64,000 bases of DNA from Carettochelys insculpta (GCF_033958435.1 NC_134167.1:3864001-3928000); one strand, 5' to 3'; counted from the first letter of the stretch, positions 23,401 through 38,400 are shown. Numbers and translations: made by a program. Notes: generated by a model not told the origin, from the sequence alone.

Positions 23401-26400
23401 ACCCCAATTTCCTGGCGATGGTAACAGCCCTGGACACAGCTATGAAGAGAATGGATTCTTTCAACCAAGAGAAGGTGAGTGTGTGTTTTGCTAAAATGGA
23501 GAGGGATGGTAACTTGGAGGGGCGGGGGGCGCATGCTTCATGTAGGTGAACCCTCCCTTTCTTCTCTCTCCCTAGGAGGGTCCCCAGATTCATTTACCAT
23601 ATCCTGGGACACTTCAGATGAGAGGAGATGCATGTGTCTCCCCGGGAGCCACTCAAAGCTAATCCTTAAACTGACTAGAATTCTGAAGAAATGGGTCTGA
23701 CTCATAAAAACTCAGTACCTAATAAATTGGTTAGTCTTCCAGGTGTTACGGGGCAGCTTGTTTTTTGACTAGAGAGAGTTCTGTGGAGTAGCGTGGGGTG
23801 CTTTCTCCCCTCCCCTCTCCACTGAGGACTGAATGTGCTGACTTTCCAGTACATTCTGTCTTGTCTAGTTTGGGGGCACAGGCCCAGAGTTTTTGGGCTC
23901 CTTTAACTCATTACCTGCAGGACCTCAAGTTTGTGACATAGCTAGAACAGGACTTGCTGAATGTGCTAGTGGTGAAACAGAAGATATCTTTTGGGTCCTA
24001 GTGCTGCCACCTGCACTGCAAACATCATTTCACCTCCATACACAGGAAAGGTGCAAGGTAGGGATGAGGTGATGATGATGATCTTGTTGGTAATTTGTAC
24101 GCTGGTAGCACATCTAGGCCCAAGCCCTGTGGAGGGCGCTGTACAAACATATACCTTAGTTCATACAGGCTTCTTCAACGCCATTTGATTTTGACAGTCT
24201 CTTTTCTTCCAATAGGTGAACCAGATTCAAAAGACAGTGATAGAGCCCTTAAAAAAGTAAGTAGCAGTGGAGGAGGCTGAATTGGGTGTTTTCTTCCCAT
24301 GAGCTGTTGCGCTTGCATTAAAAAGCCCGGGTCTTCCCAAGCACTGTTTGCTTTTCTAGAGCCTGATCCTGCACCCACAAAAGTCAGTACCAGCCTTTCT
24401 TTTTTTCGCTTGTTGGTTAATCCCTAGCCTGAAAGTAAATCAACATATACAACTGTGTACATAGGGTTACCCTTGATTTTTAATATGGAGATACTTGGTG
24501 ATATTATTTTTGCTTTTATGGCTTACACTTGAACCAGATATTCCTGATTTTTTAAAAAATACACCTGCTGTGGTAGAGTTGTATTGCTTATTAGCTAGAT
24601 AGTCCTCATTTATTAAAAATATAGCAACTTTGTCTTTAGGCTATGTCTTTTAAGCCATCTCCAGATCAGAAGAAATGGGTCTGCCCCATGAAAGCTCATC
24701 ACCTAATAAATTATTCTGTAAGTCTTTAAAGCGCTACATGACTGCTTGTTTTGTTTTGTTAGAATACCTCTCTGTTACTTGTCTTTTAGCATCTTTTAGC
24801 GTCTCAATCAATTGTAAAGAAGTAGATCTTTGGCTTAAACTAGGCATGTGGTTGCCATGTGACTTTTTTTTTTGTCTGTATACCGCTCCTAGCACAGTGG
24901 GGTCCTGGTCCCTGTGAGCAGGCCACCTAGGCATTATAACAAATAATAAATAATCATGTATGCATAGAAGAATGCTCCCTCCATTCCCACCTTGATTTCT
25001 GAAGCAGCCAGCTTTCTGGCAAAGTGGATTCAAGCCAGATCATTCTTTGGGTGCAAGAGGTCATGTGAAATTCCAGAGTAGCTCTGAAAGCAGTGCCGGT
25101 GAGTCAGCTTCCCTTCTTCCCTTGGCCCCCAGCATGGTGGTGGTGGTGAGTGCCGCGTGGTGATGAGATGCAAAACTCGGTTCCTGACCACTTGGCCTTA
25201 GAGCACTTTTGTAGGATTGACTCCAGTGTCCTGGGTATATATTTCAGCTGTGGTGACTGGCTTCTGACTCCTTATGTTTCCCTTATACTTGGATGTGATA
25301 TTTTTCACTTCCTGCCTTTGTCAGTTGCGCACTGTGGCAATGCATTGGTGCCTGCATTTCAGTGGTGACCAATAATGGCATGCACAACTGAGGTATGTGC
25401 ATAGATGATTCCTACAGTTGGTATAATTTGTAGAGAGTCTCAGGGCTCCATTTGGATAACAATGAGCTGTGGAAATGCAGACTTGTAGCCTTTCCTTGGT
25501 GTGCTTGCGGAGAACTCCAGTAACGTTTCTGGGATAAAACTAAAGATTGATTAAAGCTGCCTGGAGGAGCCTCCTCTCTTTTCATTTTGGTATTATTTCC
25601 CCGGTAGAGCCGATTCTCCCTGGCCTCTCCCAAACTCGCTTTGACCTAGAAAGAGGCTTTGATTCAACAGCTGTGCTTTATTACTTCATCGCTGGTGGTC
25701 TTTTACAGTGTATTAGCCAAGACACAGATAAGCAGAATGCAGGCATTATATTAATGTTAATGTATTGTAATTGGAGGCACATGTGTCATAAAATCCCCAT
25801 TCTATAGCTAGTGATACGAGGTTCCAGGAGGCTATTCAGCATAACCATCTCAAAAAGGCAGCAGCGTACTCAAGGGAGGGTGCTGTCATCCAGATCTCCT
25901 TGCTTACAATAGCATTAGGATCATGCGGGCTCTCCCTTTTGGAACTGTAACAGACTCCGAGCTGGAAACCATTCCTTTGATTTCACTGAGTTTGCAAAGT
26001 TCTAGCTAGAAGATGACCTGGCTTAAGGTGTGGGTTGGGCAAGAGATCAGATGGCTGGAGAGGTCAGGGCCTCACTTGGGGGCTGCCTGTGTATATTCAC
26101 ACCAGATCAATTCAGCATAAAAACAGGTGCTTTGTACTGTGCTCTGTAGCTTCCAGATCTTCAGCCTGGCTGGGTTCCTCTTCTCCCTGGGGTGAGAACG
26201 GGGGTGCGTCGGCTGGACTTGGGGCTGGTGATGGGCTGTGTTTTTGGATGTCGATCTCACATCTTGCTTGTCAGTACTTAGGGCAGGAAACTTGTTGAAA
26301 TTAGCCAGGAAGTTTGAAGATTCATTGACATTAGTGCCTTTTGTGTTGGGAGCTGTCGGTTCTGATGCGATGCTAATTGCCAGGAGATCTTGATTTAACA

Positions 26401-29400
26401 GACTGATGTTTTGAGCCACCCTGTTTGTCAGACTACCTGAGTGTTGCTGATTACTGAGGGCTCCCTCAGAGCCAAACTCACCTTTCTGTGACCTCTGATA
26501 TTCCCTGTCCCTGGCATCTGTCTGCTTGCCTCTTTGTCTTAGACAGTGGTCTCCTTGGGGCAGGACCCTTTCCTGGAGGTGTGAAAGGTGCCCCTCAAAT
26601 TGTAGGTGCACCTGCAACCAAACAACGATACTAATCAGTGTCACCCAAGTGGTTTGGAGAGGCAGGATTCTGCAGTTGCAGTGAACGGGTCAGCCATGGG
26701 GCTGGTACTGTGCTTGTGTGAAGGGATTCAAGTTTAGGTCCAGAGAGCCCTTGCGAGCAGTGGCTATGGACAGCTTTATGGCTACACACTTTGTTTTCCA
26801 GATGATAGACAAAGTGCTTTCAAATGGTCTGGAGGAAGCTGCATCCAGCCTTCCTTGGCAGGGGCGAAGGTCACCCACATACTGACTAAATGAGGGGATC
26901 CCAGTGAACACTCCTGCAAAACACTGGCTGGTGCATGTTCTTACTCACCTTGCATGGCTGGGCTGTGTGGGCCTTAGGGCTGGAGTAGTAGAGGGGCTGC
27001 CAGGAAGAGTGGAGGTGCATTACCAGAGCTGTGGAGGGCGGGGACAGACCTACAGTATCAGGGAGCAATGCAAGCTCGGGCTAAGGTGCTTTGGCAGACG
27101 TGATGCGGGTGATGCCACCTCCATGTACAGCTGGTTTACACTTGGTCTCAATGTGAGGAGCCCTAAACTCCCAGAAGAAGAGGTCCAGCAGCAGACTAGT
27201 GTATAAACTGAATTAGGTCAGCTTGCAAGTGAGTCCCTCACACGTTTGGCTGAGCAACAGCAGGGAGCACCTAAAATCCCTGCTGCCTGTCCTCAGCACA
27301 AGAGTCCTCCATCTGGAGGAATAGCTCCTTCAGAGCAACGCCTCTACTGCTCCTCACTAGCTGGCCCTAGTCCCCCCAGATACCAGTTGCGCAGCTTAGT
27401 CTCTGCCTCCCCAGCTTGTTTGCACACATGTTGTGTGATCTTCTTTTTCTCTCGTAACCACATAAAACCCTGCCCTTAATGTGCAGCCGCAATCTGTACT
27501 TCCTTCTCTGACAGTGAAAGCAGATAACCAGCCATGAGGGTCCCCAGGGGGCGCTGAGGACCGGAAACAGGAAAAGCTGCTTTCATGTCCTTACAGGCCT
27601 CTAATGAGGATTTCATACACACAGCAAGCCACATGGCTGCCGCGCCTCCCCCCACAGGCATCCCCTTGGTCTCGGGGCGGTGAGCTTAATCCTCAGCTCC
27701 CTCCAGTTTGAAGTGTCGTCTTATTTTTCTGTTGGTTTTTGCTGTCGTCGGAAGGGATGGTTTTAATTTCCCATTCCTGGTGGGTGGATGGGCCTGCAGC
27801 GGACGTGTGGGCACGGGCTGCGGAATGGCAGGCATTCCTGAACATAGCCCAAGTGCTTTGGCCTAGCTCTGAGCCATCCCTCCCTCTGTCTTTAAACATC
27901 CTCCCCCCTTCAGTCTTACTCCCAGGTTTCTCCTTCTCCTTTTCATGGTTAGTTATTTTTTTCACCCCTCTGGATTCCGGCCCTTTCTTGCGCCTCTACG
28001 CGTCTTTATCCTCCTTTCCCCAACACCTTCAGGTTTGTCTATTGAGAATCCAGCATGAGGACCCTCGTGTTCCCTGTAAACTCAGCACCTGGGCAGCCAC
28101 CCCGGAGAGAGATTCAGGTGCCATCCAGCTGCTTAGCAGAGCGCCCACAGCCAGCAGCATGTGTTTCTGTCAGTCATGCACATCCGCACAGGCCTTGGTT
28201 CACCGAACAGAATTTATTCTGCACGTGGCTAGAACGATTAGCAGGACCCCTGAATCAGACTCTGTCTTTTTCATTGTAGGCCATTGGGGCTGTGCAAACA
28301 TAAAAACAGTCTGACCTCTGCTTTTAACAGGTGTCAGGCCTGGGTCTCTCCACGGACCTCTTGGGGTGACTCTGAGTTTACCCAGGGAGCAGAATTGGGC
28401 CACTTCTCCCCAGATCTCTGCCAGTCTGTCTCGGACACCGACAGTAGCGTGGAGATACACATGACGTGCAGCGTGAGGATGCAGTGTCTCAGCACTGCAG
28501 ATTGCTCTGAAGCATCATTGCTGAAATTCTGTTCAGGAGGGAGAGTATTTTAGAGGAATTTGAATAAAGAGAAGGAGGTGGCTTAGTGTAGGAGAAGATA
28601 ATGACATTACTTAGCACTTCGACAGCACTTTGCATTTCCAAAGCACTGAACCAGTGTTAATCCCCACAACCTGCCTGAGAGAGGCAGAATAGGCAGAGGA
28701 GAATCTCGACTTGCCTGAGGCCACTCAGCTAGTCAGGGAGGAGCTAGGAAAAGACCCAACGCTTCCAGTCTCCCTTGCCTTTCGTGTTGACCACTAGCGT
28801 GTGCCATTTCCCAACAGGTGTGGGGGGGGGGAGGGTGTTGCTAGCTGGCTGATCGGATGAATGGGTACAGCTTGCTGAGAGAATGACGGGAACGGAGTTG
28901 GGCCCTCTCTACTCGTCTGCTGTATGGAGATTTGAGAGAACCTCTTATCTCTTCCTGGGTGTCCTGTGAGCATCTTTCCCCACTTCTGCACGCCCAGTTC
29001 CCTCCAACCAACAAGACGCAGCCTAGCTGCTGTGCACCTGTACGCATGTCGGCCAGCAGAGCCGCCTGCCTTCCTATTAACGCATTCAAGGCACACAGAG
29101 TCCTGGAGGGAACAGATCCCTGTGGCAGGCACCATGTCACAGCCAGAGAGGAAGAGGAGTCTGCCATTGTCAAGTAACAGACCTGTCAGTTAGGTTGTCT
29201 AGCTAATGAATCCGGAACTGGTGGGAATTCTGACGGTGCTTTTATCTTCCGTGGTAGTGTCTCTCGAGCCCCATTCTTTAATGATGGGAGGCTACAGCTT
29301 AGAAATGAAATGGCAACATTATTTCCCATTCAAAGAACCTGAGGCTAGAAGGTCATCCTAAGCAGAGTTTCATTGGTGCATTTTTTTTCCCCAGTGGGAG

Positions 29401-32400
29401 GAAACTAGAATTTGCATTTTCTTTTAGTTGTGCCTGTGGAACTACCCTCACCAGGCCCTTTCAGGATTTCCCACCCCCAGCAGCATTTCCTCCGAGGTGA
29501 TAGGAAGCAAGGTTAGCACACTCTCTAAGCAGCGATCTGCCACCCCAGGAAGCAGGGATGAGTCTGGGATGTTTGTGAAATCTCAGCTCAGTCTCCCTGC
29601 TGCTGCGGCTGCTGCCTGTTTTCAGCCACATCCCCACCAAAGTCAGACCTTGTAGTTGGCTCCTTTTATTGAACGGGGGAGGGGCTGACAAAACACCTTT
29701 CCCCAGCCCAGTGGCACGTGTATGCGGTGGCATAATTACATTGGATTTTCAGCCAGCACTGAGCACGTCTACCAGACGTGTCATCTGGGGATCTCAAAGC
29801 ATTTTGCAAAGCAGGTACCGCGATGCTCCTCAGTGTGGAAAACAGGCAGGGAGAGGTTATGTGCCTTACTCGAGGCCACAGAGTGATTCTGTAGCAGAGC
29901 TGGGAACAAAACTCAGGATTCCCAGTAAGCTATCCTGTGCCTTACCTGACGGCAATACAGGAGCCAGATCTTTGTCCTTCACATCTGCTTACTGCCCAGG
30001 GCGTTTCACATGCAGCTCACTCCAGGACAGTGGGCGAGAAATCAGGGAGAAACTGAACTGAGAAGGAAAATGCCTAGCGTATGCCATCCCTTTCAGTGAA
30101 CGTCCAGGAGGCCTGCTGTTGTGAGAGACGTTCCGTGGGGAAGTTCCATCAAGAGGCACTGATGGCAGGAGAACTGGTTCCTCAGCCCAGGGCAGGTGCA
30201 TGTTGCTTTTCAGCCTGATTACCCTGGCAATATAAAATCACAGAATCCTAGGGCTGGAAAGGGACCTCAGGAGGTCATCTAGTCCAGCCCCCTGCTTCAA
30301 GCAGGATCAATGCCCACTAAATCACCCCAGCCAGGACCTTGTCAAGCCGGGACTTAAAAATGTCGAAGGATCACCACCTCTCTAGGCAACGCATTCCAAT
30401 GCTTCCCCACCCTCCTGGTGAAGTAGTTTTTTCCTAATATCCAACCTACACCCCTCCCTCTTCAGCTTCAGAGCATTACTCCTTGTTCTGCCATCTGACA
30501 CCACAGAGAACAGTTTCTCACCCTCCTCTTTAGAGCTCCCCTTCAGGAAGTTGAAGGCTGCTATTAAATCACCCCTCAGTCTCCTCTTCTGTAGGCTAAA
30601 CAAGCCCAAATCCTTCAGTCTCTCCTCATAGGTCTTGTGCTCCAGACCCTTAATCATTTTTGTTGCCCTCCGATGAACCTGTTCCAGCAAATCCACATTC
30701 TTTTTATACTGGGGGGCCCAAAACTGGGGACACTATTCCAGATGTGGCTTCACCAGTGCTGAATAGAGGGAATAACTACTTCTCTAGATGTGCTCGAAAT
30801 GCTCCTCCTAATGCACCCTAGCATGCCGTTAGCCTTCTTGGCTACAAGGGCGCACTGTTCACTCATATCCAGCCTTTCATCCACCATAACCCCGAGGTCC
30901 CTTTCCATCATACTGCTGCTGAGTGAGTCAGTCAGTCCCCAGCCTTTAACAGTGCTTGGGATTCTTCCGTCCCAGGTGCAGGAGTCTTCGCTTCTCCTTG
31001 TTGAACCGCATCAAATTTCTTTTGGCCCAGTCCTCCAATTTATCCTGGTCACTCTGGATTGTCTCTCTACCCCCCCAACGTATCTGCCTCTCCCCCTAGT
31101 TTTGCGTCATCCGCAAACTTGCTGAGGGTGCAATCCAGTCCCTCATCCAGGTCATTAATAAAGATGTTGAATAACACCAGCCCCAGAACCCAGCCTTGCG
31201 GCACTCCGCTTGAAACCGACCACCATCCAAATATTTAGCCATTGACCACTACCCGTTGGGCCCGACCATAAAGCCAGCTCTCTGTCCATCTTATAGTCCA
31301 AGGATCCAATCCATATTTCCTTAACTTATGGATACGAATGTTGTGGGAGACTGTATCAAAAGCCTTGCTGAAGTCAAGGTATATCACATCCACTGACTTC
31401 CCCATGTCCACAGAGCTTGTCACCTCGTCATAGAAGCTAATCAGATTGGTCAGGCAGGACTTGCCCCTGGTGAATCCATGTTGGCTACTTTTTATCACTT
31501 CCCCCTCTTCTAAGTGCTCCAAAACGGATTCCTTGAGGATTCCCTCCATTATTTTCCCAGGGATTGAGGTAAGGCTGACAGGTCTGTAGTTCCCTGGAGT
31601 GTCCTTCCTTCTTTTTTTAAAAATGGGCACTTTGTTTGCTTTTTTCCAGTCATCTGGTATCTCCCCTGATCTCCAAGAGTCTTCATAGATAATGGTCAAA
31701 GGTTCATCAGTGACCTCTGCCAATTCCCTTAGTACCCGGCGCATTAAATCCAGACCCATGGACTTGTGTACATCTAGTTTTTCTAGATAGCTCAGAACTT
31801 GTTCCTTCCTCACAGATGGCTGCCCTCCACCTTCCCGTACTGCATTTTCTAGGACTGTCATGGGGAAGTTGATTTTGTGTGTGAAGACTGAGGCAAAAAA
31901 AAGCATTGAGTACTTCAGCTTTTCCTACATCATCTGTCACTAGGTCACCTCCCTCATCCAGTAACGGCCCCACACCTTCTCGGATAACCCGTTTATTGTT
32001 AACATGCCTGTAGAAACCCTTCTTCTTACTCTTCACATCCCTTGCCAGCTACAGTTCCAATTGTGCTTTCGCTTGCCTGATTACTGCCTGGCATTCTCCA
32101 GCCGTATGTTTATACTCCTCCTGAGTCAACTGTACACGTTTCCATTTCTTGTATGCATCCTTTTTGAGTTTAAGCTCACTAAGGATTTCCCCGTTAAGCC
32201 AAGCTGGTTGCCTACCATGTTTGCATTTCTTACTATGCAGCGGGATGGTTTGTTCCTGTGCCTCCAGTAAGACTTCTTTAAAATATTGCCAGTTCTCTTG
32301 AACTCTTTTCCCCTTCATCTTCATTTCCCAAGGGATCCTGTTCATCTGTTCCCTCAGGGAGTCAAAGTCTGCTCTTCTGAAATCAAGGAGCTGTATGTTA

Positions 32401-35400
32401 CTGCTCACCCTTCTTCCTTTTGTCCAGATACTGAAATCTACGATCTCATGGTTGCTGCAGCCCAGGTTTCCTCCCACTTCTACTTCTCCTTCTAGTTCTC
32501 ACCTGCTGCTCACAAACAGGGCAAGTCCCTGGTCGGTTCTTTCAGCAGTTGTACCAAGAAGTTATCCCCACCCTTCTCCAAAAACTTCCTGGATTGCTGT
32601 GTGCTGATGTATTGGTCTCCCAACAAAAGTCCAGATGATTAAAGTCTCCCATGAGAACCAGGGCTTGTGATTTGGAAGCTTCACTTAGCTCCCCGAAGAG
32701 ATCCTAATGTCCCCGATCTGGCGGTGTATAGCAGACACAAACTACAACATCACTTCTGTTACTTCCGCCTCTAAGCTTAACCCAAAAACACTCAACTGGA
32801 TTTTCTCCTTCTTCATACTGGAGCTCTGAGCAATCACACTGCTCCCTCACATAGAGTGCCACTCCTCCTCCTTTTCTCCCGTCTGTCCTTCCTAAACAGT
32901 TCATAACCTTGCATGCCTGTGCCCAGTTATGCGAATCTTCCCACCAAGTCTCCATTATTCCAACCACCTCATACTTCTTTGACTCTGCCAGGGCCTCTAA
33001 TTCTTCCTGTTTGTTCCCTAGGCTTCTGGCATTAGTGTACAAGCATCTTAGAGAAGGGGCTGATTGGCCCACTTTCTCCTCTTCACCCAGGAAACCCACT
33101 TGATTGTTCCCTCCTCCTTCCCCCACTTACCTCAGGGCTTGTGTCACCTTCCCCCGACAAACCTAGTTTAAAGCCCTCCTCACTAGGTTTGCAAGCCTGC
33201 CTGCAAAGATGCTCTTTCCTCCCCCCGCATGTGGCTGGCTACCAGCCAGTCTGAGTGCGCTGAGCAGTCAGGGCTGTTCCTGTGGAGCGCTAAGTGCTCA
33301 CAGCTTGCTCGGGTCTGAAGCTTCAGTATTGGGTAAGATACTTTAAACACCAGGGGTGAGGAGAAGAATAATGTGGGATCCCAACTTTCCCGCTGGCCAG
33401 CCTGGCTTTGAGGGCTCATCCCTTTCCAAGTGGTCTGAGTAGAGATTTCTGTCCTCTTGATTTGGGAGCTCAAATCTGCAGCTTGTCCTGATAGTCCGCA
33501 GCTGGCTTGGAATCCTGGAGTTGGAAGAGACCTCAGGAGGTCATTGAGTCCAATCCACTGCTAAAGCAGGAGCAGTCCCAACTAAATCATCCCAGGCAGG
33601 GCTTTGTCAAGCTGGACTTGCATTATGACAATGGCAGATTGAAGAGTCTATCCCCCCATGCCACCCCAGCCCACCAAACACAGTGTATAATCCATGCATT
33701 ATAAGTGCTTATGAGACAGCCTACACAGTTACTGCCTCTTCAGTCTCCATGCTGGAGCTATTTTATTAAAGCATCATGGCGCATGGTAAGCTACAAAATC
33801 TCGCTTTGTTAAATCTAAGACAGGTTGAGTCCTAGGCACACAGAAAGTCAAGACACCTTGTTATAAAAACAAATCTTGATGTCAAGTAAATGGAAATGTC
33901 ATTGCTGGTGCTTGTCTGAGATCTTGCGTGCTGCACTTCTGAGGCGAATCAATATTCTCTGCTTTAGTGGGTTCATGATGGACTTGTTACATGTTAATTA
34001 ATTGACGTCGTCTGCGGTGCTTTCAAGGCATAAAATGCTATGTTAATACTAAGCATGATGGGTCATGGTGGAGAGAGCCCTTGTTTAACATGCATCTTTG
34101 AGAGAGTTGTAGCTGTGTTAGTCTGTATTCTGTCAAAACAAAATGATTTATTAGGTGATGAGCTTTCGTGGGACAGACCCACTTCTTTGATCTGAAGAAG
34201 TGGGTCTGTCCCACGAAAGCTCATCACCTAATAAATCATTTTGTTCGTCTTTAAAGTGCTACTTGGCTGCTTTTTTGTTTTGCTGCATCTTTGACCATTA
34301 TCTAAAAGATCTGTGAAGGACCCAGTTGTAAGGGTAATGTGTTTGGTTTGGAAGTAGAGAGGACAAGGAAAGAAAGAGAGGAGAAGCAACGGTCATAGCT
34401 TGTCACCTGCATAGCCACAAACAGTAAGCTGTCTTTTGCAGGCATGATGGCAGAGAGGGGTCTCAAGGAAGGATAAGTGGGTTGCCTAAGGCCATCAAAA
34501 GAGTCAATGCCAGTGACTGGCTCAGCACTCCAGAGCATCTTGACCCCAGCCATATGCTCACTCCACTAGCCTGTGCTGCTTTCCTCGAGAACTGCTGTGG
34601 CTTGATGGCTGTGCTCTGTAAAGTCCATTGGCACTGCCAAATGACTGCATTCCGTCTCCAAGCCCCATATTCACCAAGTAGCTCTTCAGAGGGTGCGCGT
34701 ACCTTGGGTGTTTGTGAGCAAGGATACTGGAGCCGAGTGCTTGTCCTGAGGCTGTTTTCCCCTTTAGGACAATGGCTGATTTCTGAATGGTCAGTGTGTT
34801 TGAAAAAAAGCCACAAGCGTGTGCATGTGAACATAGCCCTGGGCCCAATGTAGACTGACAGCCCTGGCGATTGAAGGCTTCTGTCTAGCCACATCCCAAG
34901 TACATCAAAGGGCAGCTGGCATGTGAGCTTCCCCCATTGCAGTTGCTTCAGCGTGAACCTGCAGAGAGGGGAATTCCATCCCCTGGCCCAGTCAGCCTTG
35001 GCCTTCCTACTGAGTCCACCTGCCCGGAGACAGTCAGTGGCAAGGTGGGCTTTGTACTGTAAATCTGTCTGCTAGCAACATGAGTGGGGCCTGCTATGGG
35101 AATAGCACAGGGACCATCCCCCACTTCTCTCCTCACCCCTACCCTGCCATCAGAGGGTCACAACTTTTCTATAACTTCCGGCCCAGTTAGCCATTGGGCT
35201 TGTTACTTACAGCTAAAAAGCTCCATGTTCCTTTGCCAGCCTCCTGAGCTGTCTGGCCCTTGCCTCCTTCAGGCACCTAGAATGGTTTAACTTGCAATAG
35301 CCCAGTAAAAACAGGAGTCCCTGAACTGCTTGTCTTGTCAGCTTGGATTCATTTTAAATGGCAGCCGTTTAATTTGAGTGGCAGTGCTGCAGAATTTGCA

Positions 35401-38400
35401 ATCTGCTGCACCAGAAAGCCACAGAACTCAGGTCCGTCTTCCACAGAGTATATGCCCCTTTCCTACAGGAGGGGCATTCCATCCCGCCGGCTCTTTCTAG
35501 TTTTCTCTGTGCAGCTCTTCTGTTGTCCATTCCTATATGTCCAGCCCTCTCAATATATGTGTTTCTTTACTTATCTACGTAGCAGTTACCTATTTCAATA
35601 TTTCTCCCATGCCTGCAAAATGAGGGGCCTCTGCAAACAGTCCCAGTGGGAGCCACTCTGTTAGCTGATATGACATGTAAATGTAAATGCAAAGCTTGTG
35701 TGAAACTGACTATAAAAAGCCTTGTCAGTGTAGCAGCATCTGATCGGCATGTGACCATGCAGATGGATGGAAGAAGGACCCTGTGCACGCTGATGACTTT
35801 TTCAGGTTAGACAGGGTGCTAAGAGGTGGCTGGTGCCCCAGCCCTATATCTGTAATGAGCAAAAGGGTCCACAGATGCAAAGAATCAGCCATACAAGGCT
35901 TTTGGTGTTTGTAGGGCAGGCTAGTGCAAGGCCCAGGCTCTCTCCTTATGGGTGGTCTCCGTAGGCTTTTGTTCTGATTAGTACTTCCCTTGATCGTACA
36001 GCATGGTGGTTGTAGGGGTTTGTGAACATGGGAACAGCAGTTCTGCAGTGACTGTGGTTTGTGATCGTCTCTGTTACCCCCTGGACCCTTGGTAGAGTGG
36101 GAAGCATAACCAGGTGGGCACATAGTTAGGCACGAAAGACTCAGTGCCTCCCTGCACTAACCCACAATGCATCTCTGTCTGGTCTGAGTTATACTTAGCA
36201 ATTGGGATGATGGTAAAACCAGCTGCTACTTTGCCATGTAAGCCAGGAATAATAAACACTAGTGCTCCGTGTATTCCGTTCTCCAGCTCTTCGGGGTCTT
36301 CTCTTTTTAGACTGTAAAATGCTTCCAGGCAAGGCCTTTGTCTCTGTATGTTTGCTTGACACACAGACATATTGAGAGCAGCCCTCATATAAATAAATAA
36401 TAATAAACATGCACGGCACTAAATAGTCACTCCAGCAAAACAAGGCTGGTTTCTATTTCAAAGGATAAATCCTTTGGTATAGTTCAGGTATTGAACTATA
36501 TCAAACACAATTACTGTCATAAATCGGGGGTTGTCTTGTTGCTCGTTTACCCCAGTCATTTCAGTTCAGGTGGCTATAAAATCCACTCACCTGTATCAGC
36601 CTCTAGGACAGACACAACGGAAGGATAAGTGCTTAAGCAGCACTAGTAGCAATATTACTTAAACTGGTTTTGTGAAGGATGTGTTGGTTTTAACCAATAA
36701 AAGGACCGGAGGATTTATGAACAGCAAGTTACCCAGTGCATAGTGGGGGTACAATGCCCTCTTTCACAGGAGCAGGTTCTTGGATAACCAGCCATTTGTG
36801 TGCAGAATTGAAGGCCACTGAAAGTTGGGAGGGAGGATAGTTTTATTGCCGCAATGTTTCATTTCCATTCTGAGAACTGGTTTCATGTGTGGGTCCTTCC
36901 TCCCTCTCTTAGTTGGCTCCCTGTCACTTCCAGCAACAGTCTCTGTTGGTTTCGTACCTGGATGTTCACGAAGATGTTTCTTCATTCACAGAATATTGGT
37001 GCTGATAGCAGTATTCCTGTAGCCTGCATCACTGTTGGACCAAGGCTCCGTTGCTATAGCTGATATGGATTTCCCTTTAGTCTGGGGCACAGAGCTGTCA
37101 TCCTGGGTGTGCTGCTGGTGGGACAGAGGCCATTGCTTGACAGCACCTCCAGACAGCCTATGACAGTAGAGTGCAAGTTGTGGACCTTTGGGGTTGTGTG
37201 CGTGGCCCTCCAGATATTTTGTTACCATTGGCTGTGCGCAAGGTTTCCAGATTCTGCTGGTTTCCATCTTTGTTGTTGTTCTCCTACTAGTATTACTAAA
37301 GTGACAGGCGCGTAAGGCCAGGGCACGTGAAGAGAGGTTCATGCTGATTGCACGTGATGTTGACTGTGAGGGCCATGTGCTCCCTCTGCATCCAGTCAGA
37401 GCGCTGTGATGGTTCAGTCGACACACCCATAAATTCTAGGTATGCAAATGCAGTTAGCAAAACTACCCTGTCCCAGGAGACTGTCTTGGTTATGACAATA
37501 TTGCGGTTTACTGAGATGGAGGAGGGGCCACTCATGCAGCCCATTCACTAGCCTAGGTTGCCAGTTGCTGGTCTGTGACCCTTGGAGAGGGACAGGGATA
37601 GGTTGGGGGAGGACTTCAGCTTTCTACCCAGATTGTGCAGGCTGAACCTCTCTAATATGGGACTCTCTCATCCAGCAACATCCATCATCCAGCATGAGTT
37701 TAGTTAGCTGGATGACCCCTTCTCATGGGCGTGGCCAAGTTTCCCGCCATCCCATAAAGTTTGTTTGCAGCCACCAGCCCTGGCTCTCAGAGTTCTCTGC
37801 TGTTAGTTACCTGTGATTTACCCCTAAATGTCTTCTAAGAGCCCAGCAAGCAGTGGGAGTGTTGCTAATGTGCTAGGCAATATTGATTTCCTGTGGTCTG
37901 GCAAGTCCTCTCATCCAGCACCAGGTCCTGAGAGAGCTGGATTAGAGAGGCTCAACTTCTAGTTAGCATTTGCTTGTTACCTTCACATCACTTACTAATG
38001 TGACGAACAGGAGCCTGAGGGAGCCAGTCAGCAGGTTTCAGTTCTTCATAATTTGAATCTGTTGGTTATTTGCTGTGTACACATTGTCAAAAAAGCCTGG
38101 ATTTGTGCTCTTGTCTCAAAGAGCTTTCATTGTGTGTGCGCTAAAACCAGAGATCCGAATTACAGCCCTTACCTTACAGGAGAGGGGGGCTGAGAGGGAG
38201 AAGTTGTGACTTGTCAAGGAGAATGAGCTTTTGAGCCAGGATTAGAAGAGTGGCGCTCAAAAACCCTCATTGCCACTCTGCAATGGTGAAAGCCACAAAG
38301 GGGACAGATGAAAAGGAAGGGGCGTCCCTGGAGTATAGGAGGAAATCTTCCTAACTCTCTGGGTAAACAGCTGACCCCAAGATGGCTGATCTTAGCTTGA

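Noticed and set aside
26072..26644. 190-codon open frame on the - strand in BIN3 intron 6
   Set aside because: Composition is not domain-like and no known family is recognised; treated as chance.
27739..28314. 191-codon open frame on the + strand in BIN3 intron 6
   Set aside because: No motif, no conserved pattern and no plausible splice partners.
30790..31125. 111-codon + strand frame within the CR1 copy
   Set aside because: Antisense shadow of the reverse transcriptase region.
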